Shown: positions 53,457-62,930 of the stretch, one piece after another
Numbering within the stretch: the first letter of the stretch is position 1
Layout: every line of letters starts with the position of its first letter
Notes under the pieces: model-generated
What the model saw: only the letters and a program-made list of their open reading frames with translations
Databases searched by the model: none
What the model was told of the DNA's origin: nothing
Source of the DNA: VYDC01 sp963667515
GTDB lineage: Bacteria > Chloroflexota > Dehalococcoidia > UBA2979
DNA: 64,000 nucleotides
Assembly (NCBI GenBank): GCA_963667515.2
Contig: CAXXXY010000006.1
Coordinates: 744,001 to 808,000 of the forward strand
Direction: 5' to 3'
Translations under genes and position numbers: made by a program

Positions 53457-55490
53457 CTACGCGAGCTCGCGCGAGAGGCTGTGGAGGCCCGAGAGGCCGC
53501 CCTCGCCGCGGACGATCGTCGTGGCGCGCGGCGCGGCGTCGGGCGCGCCGAGGCGGCGGGCGGGGCGCAGCCGCGGCCGCGCGGCGTTCGAGCGCGGCAC
53601 CGCGGGGTGCAGGGCCGTGCCGGGCGGCGCCGCCTCGCGGCGCATGCCGCGCGGCGCCACGTCCAGGCACGCGCCGCAGCGGATGCAGGCCGCGTCCTCG
53701 ACGCTGCGCTCGCCGGGCTCGCCGACGATGGCGGCCGTCGGACAGATCGCCACCGCCTCCTCCAGGCGCGGATCGGCCTGGTCGGCGACCACGAGGCGCG
53801 AGAGGCCGGGGCAGCGCAGCGCGTCGCAGCGGCCCTCGTGCAGGTGCGCGTCGTACTCCGCCTCGAAGAAGGCGAGCGTGTTGCGCATGATCGTGGGGCT
53901 CGCCTGCCCGTGGACGCAGTTGGAGTAGAGCAGGGCCTCGCCCAGCAGCTCCAGGTTGTGCCGGTCCTCGCGCCGACCCCCGCCCCGCCCGGTGCGGCGG
54001 AAGACCTCGGCCATGCGCTGGTTGCCGCCGTGGCAGGTGGTGCAGCGGCCGCAGGACTCGTCCTCCAGGAACTCGGCGAACATCGCGTTGAGGTCGATCG
54101 AGCAGGCGCGGTCGGAGACGAAGACGATGCCGCCCGCCCCCACCAGCGCGCCGTGCGGGCGGAAGGAGTCGGGCTCCAGCGTCATCTCCTCGGCGACGGC
54201 GGCCGGCAGGTAGCCCGCGAGCGGGCCGCCCGCCTGCAGCGCCTTCAGTCGTGCGCCCCCCGCGATGCCGCCGCAGGCCGCCAGCGCGTCGGGCACGGGG
54301 ACGCCCCAGGGCAGCTCCATGAAGCCCGCGTAGCGGACATCGCCCGAGAAGGAGAAGACCTTGGTGCCGGCGGCGCGTTCCGTCCCCAGCTCGCGGTACC
54401 ACTCGGCGCCGTGGCGCAGGATCAGCGGCACGCTGGCGTAGCTCTCCACGTTGTTGACGTTGGTCGGCTCGAAGAAGACGCCCGAGGCGGCGGGGAAGGG
54501 CGGCTTGATGCGCGGCATCCCGCGCGCGTCCTGCACCGAGGCGATGAGCCCCGTCTCCTCGCCGCAGACGTAGGCGCCGGCGCCGCGCACCACCTCGAGC
54601 GTGAAGCCGAAGGCCGAGCCCAGCACGCTCTCGCCCAGCAGCCCCGCCTTCTCCGCCTGCGCGATCGCGCCGCGCATGCGCTCCACGGCCAGCGGGTACT
54701 CGTTGCGGATATAGATGAAGCCGTGCTGCGCTCCGGAGGCGTAGCCCGCGATCAGCATCCCCTCGATCACGAGGTGCGGATCGCCCTCCAACAGGATGCG
54801 GTTCACCCAGGAGCCGGGGTCGCCCTCGTCGGCGTTGCAGACCAGGTAGCGGCGCGGCTGCTGCGCGCCCGCCAGGAAGCCCCACTTCACGCCCGTGGGG
54901 AAGAAGGCGCCGCCGCGCCCGGTGAGGCCGGCGTCGGTCACGAGCTGGCGCACGGCCTCGGGCTGCTGGTGGCGATCGACCATGCGCTGGACGCAGAAGT
55001 AGCCGTCGCGCGCCACGTAATGCTCGATGCGCTCGGGGTCGCTGCGGCCGATGTTCGCCAGCAGCCGCCGCCCCCGCTCGTGCCGCAGGAAGGGGTGCTG
55101 CTCGATCGGCGGGACGCCGGGCCGCGACCCTGCGAGCACCCCCACCGCGAGCTCGGCGGCGGCGCCCACGCGGCCCGTCGCCTCGTCCAGCAGCTCCGGG
55201 ACGCGCTCGGGGGTGACGGGGCCGTAGAGCACGGTCGCGCCGTCGGGCCAGGTGATCTGCGCGAGCGGCTGCAGCCACTGCAGCCCGTAGCCGCTGGTGC
55301 GCCCGAGGTCGACGGCGGCGCCACGCTCCGAGGCGGCGCGCGCCAGCGCCTCGTGGGTGCGCTCGGTGCCGGCCGCGAGCGACGAAGTGTCCCATGCGAG
55401 GTCGATGCGCGGGCGCTCGGGCCGCGTCCAAGCGGCGTACTCCGCCTGCGAGCGGCTGAGCAGCTCCTCGAACGGGGTCGCGTCAGCCAC
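53457..55490 (-). CDS. NuoF/HoxF-like NADH-dependent diaphorase subunit
   Basis: 677 residues. An N-terminal thioredoxin-like region precedes the FMN/NADH domain (GRGGAFFPTGVKW, NADEGDPGSW, AYVCGEETGL, PTNVNNVES). The [4Fe-4S] motif ESCGRCTTCHGG and a C-terminal ferredoxin remnant follow: AICPTAAI plus CIRCGAC, enough to bind one cluster. The domain order suits soluble diaphorases of NAD-linked formate dehydrogenase or hydrogenase. It overlaps nuoE by 8 bp, and no catalytic partner is nearby. The last about 50 residues are low-complexity. Confidence 0.88.
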   Translation of the reverse strand: MADATPFEELLSRSQAEYAAWTRPERPRIDLAWDTSSLAAGTERTHEALARAASERGAAVDLGRTSGYGLQWLQPLAQITWPDGATVLYGPVTPERVPELLDEATGRVGAAAELAVGVLAGSRPGVPPIEQHPFLRHERGRRLLANIGRSDPERIEHYVARDGYFCVQRMVDRHQQPEAVRQLVTDAGLTGRGGAFFPTGVKWGFLAGAQQPRRYLVCNADEGDPGSWVNRILLEGDPHLVIEGMLIAGYASGAQHGFIYIRNEYPLAVERMRGAIAQAEKAGLLGESVLGSAFGFTLEVVRGAGAYVCGEETGLIASVQDARGMPRIKPPFPAASGVFFEPTNVNNVESYASVPLILRHGAEWYRELGTERAAGTKVFSFSGDVRYAGFMELPWGVPVPDALAACGGIAGGARLKALQAGGPLAGYLPAAVAEEMTLEPDSFRPHGALVGAGGIVFVSDRACSIDLNAMFAEFLEDESCGRCTTCHGGNQRMAEVFRRTGRGGGRREDRHNLELLGEALLYSNCVHGQASPTIMRNTLAFFEAEYDAHLHEGRCDALRCPGLSRLVVADQADPRLEEAVAICPTAAIVGEPGERSVEDAACIRCGACLDVAPRGMRREAAPPGTALHPAVPRSNAARPRLRPARRLGAPDAAPRATTIVRGEGGLSGLHSLSRELA

Positions 55491-56028
55491 CGGCGGCGCC
55501 CTTGCCGGCGCCGGCGCCGATGCCCACGCCGGGGCCGCCGATCTGCGCGGGCGGCTCGCCGGCGGCGAGGCGGCGCGCGATGCGCACGGCCTCGGCGGCG
55601 GTCAGGTTGCCGACGACGCGCCCGTCGATCCAGATCTGCGGTGCGCGCTCGCAGCTCCCGTCGCACTGCTGCAGATCCACCTCGACGCGGCCGTCCTCCG
55701 TGCGCTTGCCCAGCTCCGTGCCCAGCACCGCGAGCATCGCGTCGCGGATGCCCGCGCCGTTGCGCAGCCGGCAGGCGGGCCCGCTGCACCAGCCGACCAC
55801 CACCGGCGCGGGCGGCTCCGTGCGGAAGTCGGCGTAGTAGGTGACCGTGCCGTAGACGTGCGCGGGCGGCAGCCGCAGCTGCTGGCCGATGACCTCCATC
55901 GCGTCGGCGGAGACGTAGCCGTAGCGGTGCTGCACGCGGTGCAGCGCCTCCAGCAGGTCGGCGTCGTCGGGGCGGAGGTCGGCCACCAGCGCGCGGATCT
56001 CAGCGGTGGCCTCGGTCTCCAGCGGCAT
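55483..56028 (-). CDS. NuoE/HoxE-like [2Fe-2S] subunit
   Basis: 181 residues. The four cluster ligands are in GWCSGPACRLRNG and LQQCDGSCERAP. The helical N-terminus (LLEALHRVQHRYGYVSADAM) is typical of the 24-kDa subunit. It passes electrons from the FMN subunit encoded next to it. The C-terminal tail is Gly/Ala-rich. NADH:ferredoxin or quinone-linked use is possible. Confidence 0.9.
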   Translation of the reverse strand: MPLETEATAEIRALVADLRPDDADLLEALHRVQHRYGYVSADAMEVIGQQLRLPPAHVYGTVTYYADFRTEPPAPVVVGWCSGPACRLRNGAGIRDAMLAVLGTELGKRTEDGRVEVDLQQCDGSCERAPQIWIDGRVVGNLTAAEAVRIARRLAAGEPPAQIGGPGVGIGAGAGKGAAGG

Positions 56029-56163
56029 GCGGCCTCCCGGCCCGGCCCGCCCTCGCGCGCCGGCTCGTGACAGGAGCCACTATGGCGCGGCCCCGGTGCG
56101 CGTTCAACAAGCGTCGAAGGTGGCGCGGAGCGGAGCGTGGGGCTCAGCGGGGCTCGGTGGGAC

Positions 56164-57219
56164 TCAGTCGCCGCCTGCCTCCACCTCGAGCGCCGGGGAC
56201 TCTGCCCCGCGCGGCGTCGCCTCGGGCGGGGGGCGCAGGATCGACCCCACGCCGATCCGCGAGCGCCACGCCAGCAGCACGCCGGCCAGCACCACGCTGA
56301 CCAGGATCAGCGCATGCAGTACGAGCGCGTACGCGGTCGCCGTCGCGGTCGGGACACCGAACGCGACGACGACCTCGCGCGTGAAGAACTCGAACGGCCC
56401 GATGCCGCCCGCCGTGGAGGGCGCCGCGATCGCGAGGTTCGCCGCGCCCGCGACGCCGAGGTAGATCGGCGCGTCCAGCTCGAGGCCGAGCGCGAGCCCC
56501 ACGAACCAGTACGACGCGGCCTCGGCCGCCCACGACGCGGCGGTCAGCCAGCCGACGGCCCACCAGTCGCGCGGGCCGCGCAGCGTCGTGAGCCCCGCCA
56601 GCAGCCCCGCCAGCGCCGCGCCGGCGCCCGGCCGAGCGCGCGCGGGCAGCAGCCGCATCGCCCAGCCCAGCCGCTCGCCGAGGCCGCTCGCGAAGGTCGC
56701 GTGGTGCGAGAGCAGCGCCAGCAGCGCCGTCACGAAGACGAAGGCGACGGCGCCCGCCACGGCGAGCACGCGCAGCGGCGCGCTCCCTCCCGCGAGCGCC
56801 ACCGTGGCCGCCAGGAACAGCGCGAGCACCAGCCCGTCCAGCGCGCGCTCCACCACGATCGTGCCCAGCGCCGCGCTGCGACTGCCGCCGTGCCGCCGCT
56901 GGAGCAGCAGCGCGCGCAGCAGCTCGCCCGCGCGCGCGGGCAGCACGTTGTTCGCGGCGTAGCCGATCACGACGAGCGAGAAGGCGTCGCGCGCCCCGAG
57001 CGGCACGGCGGGCCGCAGGATGCGACGCCAGCGCGCGGCGCGCAGCCACAGCGCGATGCCGTAGACCGGGAGCGCGGCGAGCAGCCAGCGGCCGTCCACG
57101 CCGCGCAGCGAGTCCGCCAGCTCGCCGCGGTCGACGTTCGCGAGCAGCAGGCCGAGGAAGAGCGCGGTGCCGGCGAACCCGAGCCAGAGCCGCGCGCTGC
57201 GCGGGCCCAGTGCGCTCAT
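56164..57219 (-). CDS. LPG synthase TM-like flippase family (UPF0104)
   Basis: 351 residues with about eight hydrophobic segments. Conserved features: LRAARWRRIL, NNVLPARAGELLRALLL, VVERALDGL and PSTAGGIGPFEFF. The family includes the lysyl-PG synthase membrane domain and lipid or glycan flippases. It overlaps the next upstream gene by 4 bp (ATGA), suggesting joint action in cell-surface glycan assembly. Confidence 0.88.
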   Translation of the reverse strand: MSALGPRSARLWLGFAGTALFLGLLLANVDRGELADSLRGVDGRWLLAALPVYGIALWLRAARWRRILRPAVPLGARDAFSLVVIGYAANNVLPARAGELLRALLLQRRHGGSRSAALGTIVVERALDGLVLALFLAATVALAGGSAPLRVLAVAGAVAFVFVTALLALLSHHATFASGLGERLGWAMRLLPARARPGAGAALAGLLAGLTTLRGPRDWWAVGWLTAASWAAEAASYWFVGLALGLELDAPIYLGVAGAANLAIAAPSTAGGIGPFEFFTREVVVAFGVPTATATAYALVLHALILVSVVLAGVLLAWRSRIGVGSILRPPPEATPRGAESPALEVEAGGD

Positions 57220-59186
57220 CGCCCCTCGCCGGGGGCGCGCACGGTGGGTGCCGGCGGGAACAGCACCTCGCCGTCCAGCGAGCCCAGCGTCGCCTCATCG
57301 ACGCGCCTGGCGAGGAACTGCCACCAGTCCGCCAACAGCGAGCCGTCGGCGATGCCCTCCAGCACCAGCTCGGCGCTGGCGGACTTGTAGCGGCCCTCGG
57401 GGAACCACCAGCGGTGGCGGTACGGCACCGCGCGCTCGTAGGGCTCGCGCAGCTCGGGCGTGCCGGCGAGCGTCGAGCTGCTCGCGATCAGCACGCTGCC
57501 CGGCTCCACCCCCTGCGCGCGCAGCTCCTCGCCGCTGGCGTAGCGGACGCGCGCGAAGTCGCGCAGGTACCACGCCCACGGCCACGACAGCGACGCCGTG
57601 GTGTCGACCACGAGCGGCAGCTCGCTGCCCTGCCCGCTGGCCCGCGCATGCGCCTCGATCTCCCGCGCGAGCACGGGCACGTCGGGGCTCGTCTGCGTGT
57701 AGATCAGCGGCTCGACGGGGGTGTCGGGGTGCCCGTAGGAAACGGCGGTGCCCGTGCGCAGCGCCAGCCCGCCGAGCGCCAGCACCAGCGCGGCGGCGAC
57801 GCCGGCGCCCATCCACGCGCGTGCGGGCGCGCCCGGCCTTGTCAGCGTGGCCGCGAGCGGCGGCAGCGCGCGGCCCATGGCCAGCGCCGCCAGCAGCGCC
57901 AGCGGCAGCGCCATGTGCACCGTCAGCCACGGCATCTTCTCGCCCGCGAAGGAGAGCCCCACGAAGGTCACGACGAACCACCACGCGAGCAGCCGCGCGA
58001 GCGCGTTGCCGCGTGCCAGCAGCCACGCCCCGCCCGCGAGCCCCACGAGCAGCGCCAGCGGCTCGTAGACCGGCAGCATCAGCGCGTAGTAGAAGCCGGG
58101 CTGCCCGCCGCGCTGCACGTCCTGCTGCGCCACCCAGTAGTCGAGCGAGCTCCACAACCCCGAGTAGACGCCCTCCGGGTTGCTCCCCAGCGAGCTGTAG
58201 AGCGGGACGTAGATCGCCGCGAAGACGGCGGCGCCCGCCAGCCACCAGCGCCAGTTCCACAGCACGCCGATGGCCGCCGCGCCGCCGAACAGCCCCGCGA
58301 TCGCGACCACGGAGAGCACGCGCTCGCGGCGCTCCGTCAGCTCGACGCCCAGCGCCTCGACGGGGAGCTGCGCGAGCGCCGCGATCTGCGTCGCCGTCAG
58401 CGTGCCGAGCAGCACGAGCAGGTCGGCGTCGCGGCTCCAGCCGCCCAGCTCGAGCCGGCGGCGCAGCGGACCGGTGAGCGGCCACAGCGCGACCAGCGCC
58501 CACGCCACCGGCAGCAGCGCGGCCCACGCCAGCGCTCGCCGCGGGCCGGCGAGCCCGCGCGGCAGCAGCGACCACGCCACCGCGCCGTCGAGGTAGAGCA
58601 GCAGCATCGCCGCGGAGAGATAGGCGCTCTCCTTCGCCGTGAACGCGAGCGCCAACGCGCCCGCGGCCAGCAGCAGCCAGCGCCGGTCGCCGTGCTGGTC
58701 GCCCTGCCCGGAGGCGGGGGCCCCTGCGCGGTAGCGCCACACGGCCACGACGAGGAGCAGCGTGAAGAGCGCGATCGGGACGTCATTGCGGGCGAAGCGC
58801 GAGAAGTAGAGCAGCGCCGGCGAGAGGGCGAGCATCGCGGCCGCCGCCACCGTCCCCGTCCCGCCGAGCCAGTGGCGCAGCAGCAGCGGCGAGGCGACGA
58901 GCGCCGTCCCGGCGAGCGCTGCCGGCAGCCGCGCCATCACCTCGCTGGCGCCGAAGAGGCGGAACGCGCCCGCGATCAGGTGGAACTGCAGCGGGCCGTG
59001 CATCAGCGGGTCGTGGGCGTAGCCGCGACCCTCCGCGAAGTACCACGAGAACAGCGCGTGCAGCGACTCGTCGTGGTGCATCGCGCGCGCGCCGAGCTCG
59101 ACGAGCCGCATCGCCAGCGCGACGGCGACGATGGCGAGCACCACCACCGTCACCACGCTCGGCCGGAAGCCGCGAATCGCCGTCAT
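57216..59186 (-). CDS. TIGR03663/Agl23-like flippase-associated membrane protein
   Basis: 656 residues. A GT39-like N-terminus (HHDESLHALFSWYF, HDPLMHGPLQFH, SRFARNDVPIALF) and about 12 hydrophobic segments, ending in an extracytoplasmic domain, match TIGR03663. The HHDES pattern recalls the catalytic DD/DE of oligosaccharyl- and mannosyltransferases. Found in Chloroflexota and archaea. ATGA overlaps on both sides. Confidence 0.88.
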   Translation of the reverse strand: MTAIRGFRPSVVTVVVLAIVAVALAMRLVELGARAMHHDESLHALFSWYFAEGRGYAHDPLMHGPLQFHLIAGAFRLFGASEVMARLPAALAGTALVASPLLLRHWLGGTGTVAAAAMLALSPALLYFSRFARNDVPIALFTLLLVVAVWRYRAGAPASGQGDQHGDRRWLLLAAGALALAFTAKESAYLSAAMLLLYLDGAVAWSLLPRGLAGPRRALAWAALLPVAWALVALWPLTGPLRRRLELGGWSRDADLLVLLGTLTATQIAALAQLPVEALGVELTERRERVLSVVAIAGLFGGAAAIGVLWNWRWWLAGAAVFAAIYVPLYSSLGSNPEGVYSGLWSSLDYWVAQQDVQRGGQPGFYYALMLPVYEPLALLVGLAGGAWLLARGNALARLLAWWFVVTFVGLSFAGEKMPWLTVHMALPLALLAALAMGRALPPLAATLTRPGAPARAWMGAGVAAALVLALGGLALRTGTAVSYGHPDTPVEPLIYTQTSPDVPVLAREIEAHARASGQGSELPLVVDTTASLSWPWAWYLRDFARVRYASGEELRAQGVEPGSVLIASSSTLAGTPELREPYERAVPYRHRWWFPEGRYKSASAELVLEGIADGSLLADWWQFLARRVDEATLGSLDGEVLFPPAPTVRAPGEGR

Positions 59187-61606
59187 CGGCCCGCTCGCAC
59201 TTCGTCCGCCACTCGGCTCGCCTCGGGGCGCGCCCGCTCTCGCCCGCCTCCATTGTCGACGGTGCCGGCCTCGGAGGGCACCCGCACGACGCGCACGCCC
59301 GCCGCCTCGAACACGACGGGCCAGCCCTCGAAGCGCTGGGCGACGCCGTCGCCGTGCTGCCGCCGCTCCTCCGCGCCGAGGTAGACGTGCGTGACGCCGC
59401 GCCCCCGCAGCAGGCGGCGCGTCTCCTCGGTCGCGCCGGCTGCGTAGGCGCGCTCCACGAGCGCCAGCAGCTCGCCGATCGGCGGGTCGCGGCGCCATTG
59501 CAGCTCGTGGCCCGGCCAGCCCAGCAGCGTCGGCACGCCGCTCGCGGCGGAGACACGGTTCCCGCTGCCGTAGCTCGGTCCCACCGCCTCCAGCAGCAGC
59601 GCCTCGTGCGGATCGAGCTCGGCGCGCGCCCAACGCAGCGCCGCCGCCTCGCCCGGCGCGGCGCGGTCGAGGTAGGCGAGCGCGTCGAGCCCGGCGGCCT
59701 GCCCCTCGCGGCTGCGCGCCACCGCGGCCGCCGGCGCGTAGGCGAGTGAGCCCAGCAGCAGCACCCCGCCCAGCGCCAGCACGGCCGCCGTGGCCGCCCC
59801 GCCGAGGCTCGACGTGGCGCCGCGCAGCAGCAGGCGGGGCGAGAGCGCGGGCGCGCGCGCGACGGCGGCGCCGCAGGCGACGGCGCCCGCCACGGCGAGC
59901 AGCAGCCAGGCGTGGAACCAGAGCTTGAACACGGTGTTCATGCGCGTGCCGAAGGCGTCCTCGAGGAACAGCAGCTCCGTGGCGAGCACGAGCGCCGCCG
60001 CCCCCGCCGCGAGCGCCAGCGCCGCGGCCGCGGCGGCGCGCCCGGCGCGCTCGGCGGCGAGCGCGAGCGCCGAGGCGCCGCCGAGCGCCGCGACCAGCGC
60101 CGCGAGCGTCAGCCAGCCGCTGCCGCGGTCGACGAGCGCCGCCGCGTCTCCCGAGAGCAGCGTCGCCGCCGCCCACGCCGCCACCGGCATGGCCGCGAGC
60201 GCGCCGCCGAGGGCGAGCGCGCGCGCGCGCGCGCGCGGCCGTAGCAACGCCAGCGCGAGCCCCAGCGGCAGCACGGGCGCGAGCCAGAACAGCGCGAAGC
60301 GCACCGGCTCGGAGCCGCTGTCCGCCACCAGCGCGACGCCGAGGGCCCGTCCCTCGAACGGCAGCAGGAACGGCAGCGCGAGCGCGAGCGCGGCAAGCGC
60401 CGGGGCCAGCAGGTAGCGCGCGCCCAGCAGCGCCGCCAGCGCCCACGGCCAGCCGGCCCGGCGGAACGCCCACAGCGCCGCCAGCAGCCAGATGAGGCCG
60501 TAGCTCAGCACGTCCCACGAGTTCGTCATGAACAGCGCGGCGAAGAGCATCGCCGCGAGGCCGAGGCGCGCGGGGTCGCCGAGCCAGCGGCGCATCGTCA
60601 GCGGCGTGCCCCCCGCGAACGCCGTCGCCGCCAGCGCCAGCGCCACCACGCCCGCGGGCAGCGCCAGCAGGTGCGCGTGCAGATCGCCCAGCAGCAGCGA
60701 GAACGCGGGGAACTCGGCGATGGCGCCGGGCACGATGCGCGTCGCGTCCCACCACCACCAGAAGCGGTCGGGCACGAGGTCGGTCGCGCCCTCGGGGCCG
60801 GGCAGCCCCTCGACGCCGAGCGCCCCCGCGAGGCCGCGGCCGACGCCGTTCGCGCCCGCCACCTCGATCGCCCCGGCGAGCGGCGCGAGCCACAGCAGCC
60901 CGACCACCGCGACGCCGCCCGCGACGGCGGGCGCGAAGGAGCGTCGCCCGCGCCGCCCCCGCCGCCCGCCGCGCTCCGAGGCCGCGCCGCCGCCGAGCGC
61001 CAGCAGGTCGAGCGCGAGGCCGGCAGCCGCGACACCCGCGGCCGCGCCCGCCGTCGCGACGCCCAGCGTGAACGCCGCGCCGATCCCCACCCCGGCCAGC
61101 CCGCCCACCGCGTCCACGCCCACGTGGCCGAGGTAGTAGTAGGAGATCGGTTCCCCCGCGAACCAGGGATCGGCGGGCGGGAACTCGGCGGCGCCGTCGA
61201 TGGCCGCGAGCAGCCGCAGGTCCATCGGCTTCTCGGTGCCCGCGGCGGCGGGCGCCTGCGCGCGTGCGAGCAGCAGCAGCACGAAGAGCACGGCGAACAG
61301 CGCCTCGCCCGCCAGCAGCAGCCGGCGCCGGCGCCACAGCGCGCGCGGGAGCGCCGTGTCGCGCCACGCGAGGTACGCCGAGAGCGCGAGCAGCGCCGCG
61401 ACCGCCGCCCACGCCGCGCCCGTTCCGTAGCTCGCGAGCCCTAGCGCGCCCGGCAGCCACGCGAGGTAGGCGAGGACGGCGAGCCCGAGCGCGCGCGCGT
61501 AGAGCACGCCGCCGCTCGCGAGCCGGCCGAGCAGCAGCGACGCGGGCAGCAGGCTCGCCGCGCCGACCAGCGCGAGCACGAGGTACCAGGCGAGCGCGTC
61601 CGCCAT
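59183..61606 (-). CDS. DUF2298 (Chlor_Arch_YYY) membrane protein
   Basis: 807 residues, very hydrophobic with 15 or more segments. Typical signatures: EKPMDLRLLAAIDGAAEFPP, DPWFAGEPISYYYLGH, FSLLLGDLHAHLLALP, RMNTVFKLWFHAW and a C-terminal soluble VTHVYLGAEER domain. GGAGGG lies about 8 nt before ATG 61606. Probably a glycosyltransferase-like enzyme of the envelope. It pairs with the TIGR03663 protein as in other Chloroflexota. Confidence 0.9.
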   Translation of the reverse strand: MADALAWYLVLALVGAASLLPASLLLGRLASGGVLYARALGLAVLAYLAWLPGALGLASYGTGAAWAAVAALLALSAYLAWRDTALPRALWRRRRLLLAGEALFAVLFVLLLLARAQAPAAAGTEKPMDLRLLAAIDGAAEFPPADPWFAGEPISYYYLGHVGVDAVGGLAGVGIGAAFTLGVATAGAAAGVAAAGLALDLLALGGGAASERGGRRGRRGRRSFAPAVAGGVAVVGLLWLAPLAGAIEVAGANGVGRGLAGALGVEGLPGPEGATDLVPDRFWWWWDATRIVPGAIAEFPAFSLLLGDLHAHLLALPAGVVALALAATAFAGGTPLTMRRWLGDPARLGLAAMLFAALFMTNSWDVLSYGLIWLLAALWAFRRAGWPWALAALLGARYLLAPALAALALALPFLLPFEGRALGVALVADSGSEPVRFALFWLAPVLPLGLALALLRPRARARALALGGALAAMPVAAWAAATLLSGDAAALVDRGSGWLTLAALVAALGGASALALAAERAGRAAAAAALALAAGAAALVLATELLFLEDAFGTRMNTVFKLWFHAWLLLAVAGAVACGAAVARAPALSPRLLLRGATSSLGGAATAAVLALGGVLLLGSLAYAPAAAVARSREGQAAGLDALAYLDRAAPGEAAALRWARAELDPHEALLLEAVGPSYGSGNRVSAASGVPTLLGWPGHELQWRRDPPIGELLALVERAYAAGATEETRRLLRGRGVTHVYLGAEERRQHGDGVAQRFEGWPVVFEAAGVRVVRVPSEAGTVDNGGGRERARPEASRVADEVRAGR

Positions 61607-61686
61607 CGGCACAGCCCTCCGGCCCCCGCCGAGGGGCCCGCGCGTCCGCCCGCCCCCCGCCAGGCGCCGCCCGCTACGGGGCGCCG

Positions 61687-62646
61687 CTAGGCGCTCGTCG
61701 GCGCGGGCTCCGCGAGCAGCGCCGAGACGAAGCTCGCCGGGTCGAAGGGCGCGAGGTCGCCCGCCTCCTGCCCCACGCCGACGAAGCGCACGGGCAGCCC
61801 CAGCTCGCTCGCGACGGCGAAGACAATGCCGCCACGCGCGCTCCCGTCGAGCTTGGTGAGCATCACGGAGGTGACCTCCGCCACCTCGGTGAAGGCGCGC
61901 GCCTGCGCGAGGCCGTTCTGGCCCGTGGTGGCGTCCAGCACCAGCAGCACCTCGTCCGGCCCGCGGCCGAGCTGGCGCTCGATGACGCGGCGCACCTTGG
62001 CCAGCTCGTCCATCAGGTTCTTCTTGTTGTGTAGCCGCCCCGCGGTGTCGACGAGCACGAGCTCGTGGCCGCGGGCGCGCGCGGCCTCGATGGTGTCGAA
62101 GGCGACGGCCGCCGGGTCGGCGCCCGGCTGGTGCGCGATCACGTCGACCTCCAGCCGCTCGCCCCACGTCCGCAGCTGGTCGATGGCGGCGGCGCGGAAG
62201 GTGTCCCCGGCCGCGCAGACGACGCGCGTGCCCTCCTGCCGGTAGGCGTGCGCGAGCCGCGCGATGCCGGTGGTCTTGCCGCTGCCGTTCACCCCGATCA
62301 CGAGCACGACCGCGGGCGGCGCCGGTGGCTCGGCGCCCGGCCCCCACAGCCGGCCCCGCGCGCGGGCGGCCGGCTCCTCCAGCAGCGCGACGAGCTCGGC
62401 GGCGAGCAGCTCGTGCACGTGCTCGGCGTCGCGCGGGCCGGCGGTGCGCACGCGCTCCAGCAGCTCCATCGTGGTGCGCACGCCGGTGTCGGCGCCGATC
62501 AGCACCTCCTCGAGCGAGTCCCACAGCTCGGGCGTGACGCCGCCGCGAAAGAGCCCGCCCAGCCGCCCGATCCACGAACGCCGCGTGCGAGCGAGGGCGC
62601 GCCCCGTGGCCTCCTCCGACTCGGCACTGCGCCCGAAGAGCCCCAC
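61687..62646 (-). CDS. ftsY: signal recognition particle receptor FtsY
   Basis: 319 residues from GTG 62646. The N domain is followed by the G domain with GVNGSGKTTGIARLA, DTFRAAAIDQL, DTAGRLHNKKNLMDEL and TKLDGSARGG. The acidic A domain seen in E. coli is absent, as in many bacteria. It docks the SRP-ribosome complex at the membrane. smc lies 0.9 kb upstream on the same strand, the usual neighbour. Confidence 0.95.
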   Translation of the reverse strand: MGLFGRSAESEEATGRALARTRRSWIGRLGGLFRGGVTPELWDSLEEVLIGADTGVRTTMELLERVRTAGPRDAEHVHELLAAELVALLEEPAARARGRLWGPGAEPPAPPAVVLVIGVNGSGKTTGIARLAHAYRQEGTRVVCAAGDTFRAAAIDQLRTWGERLEVDVIAHQPGADPAAVAFDTIEAARARGHELVLVDTAGRLHNKKNLMDELAKVRRVIERQLGRGPDEVLLVLDATTGQNGLAQARAFTEVAEVTSVMLTKLDGSARGGIVFAVASELGLPVRFVGVGQEAGDLAPFDPASFVSALLAEPAPTSA

Positions 62647-62930
62647 GGCGTGATCCCTCTCGCCTGCGCATCGCCCGTATGGCGCGCGCCCGAGCGCAGC
62701 GCGGCCCCTCGATCAGGCGCGGCCGCCCTCGATCGTAGCGAGTCACAAGGCCGGGGCGCCATCCGGGTCCGCGAGCGTTCCGCTCGACCCGCCGGGGCTC
62801 CCGCATGCGAGAGAGGGCCGGCGACGCACCCGGGGTGCCCGGAACTGCCGGCGCCGTGTCAGACTGCCTGCCGCCCCTCGCCGTCCGGCCGGGGCGCTGT
62901 AGGCGTGACGCCGGGACGAGGAGAGCACCC
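62647..62930. other. intergenic region between divergent ftsY and the DinB-like gene
   Basis: 284 bp. Contains the stem-loop CGAGCG-TTC-CGCTCG (62772-62786) followed by a decayed BIME box. GAGGAGAG just before 62931 is the Shine-Dalgarno of the next gene. Nothing else recognised. Confidence 0.55.
62772..62802 (+). repeat. BIME-like hairpin arm with decayed box
   Basis: CGAGCG-TTC-CGCTCG, then ACCCGCCGGGGCTCCCGC. No inverted partner seen close by. Confidence 0.65.

Noticed and set aside
53457..53650. Extra domain at the C-terminus of the NuoF-like protein
   Set aside because: The last about 50 residues are Arg/Ala/Pro low-complexity, more likely a drifted tail than a domain.
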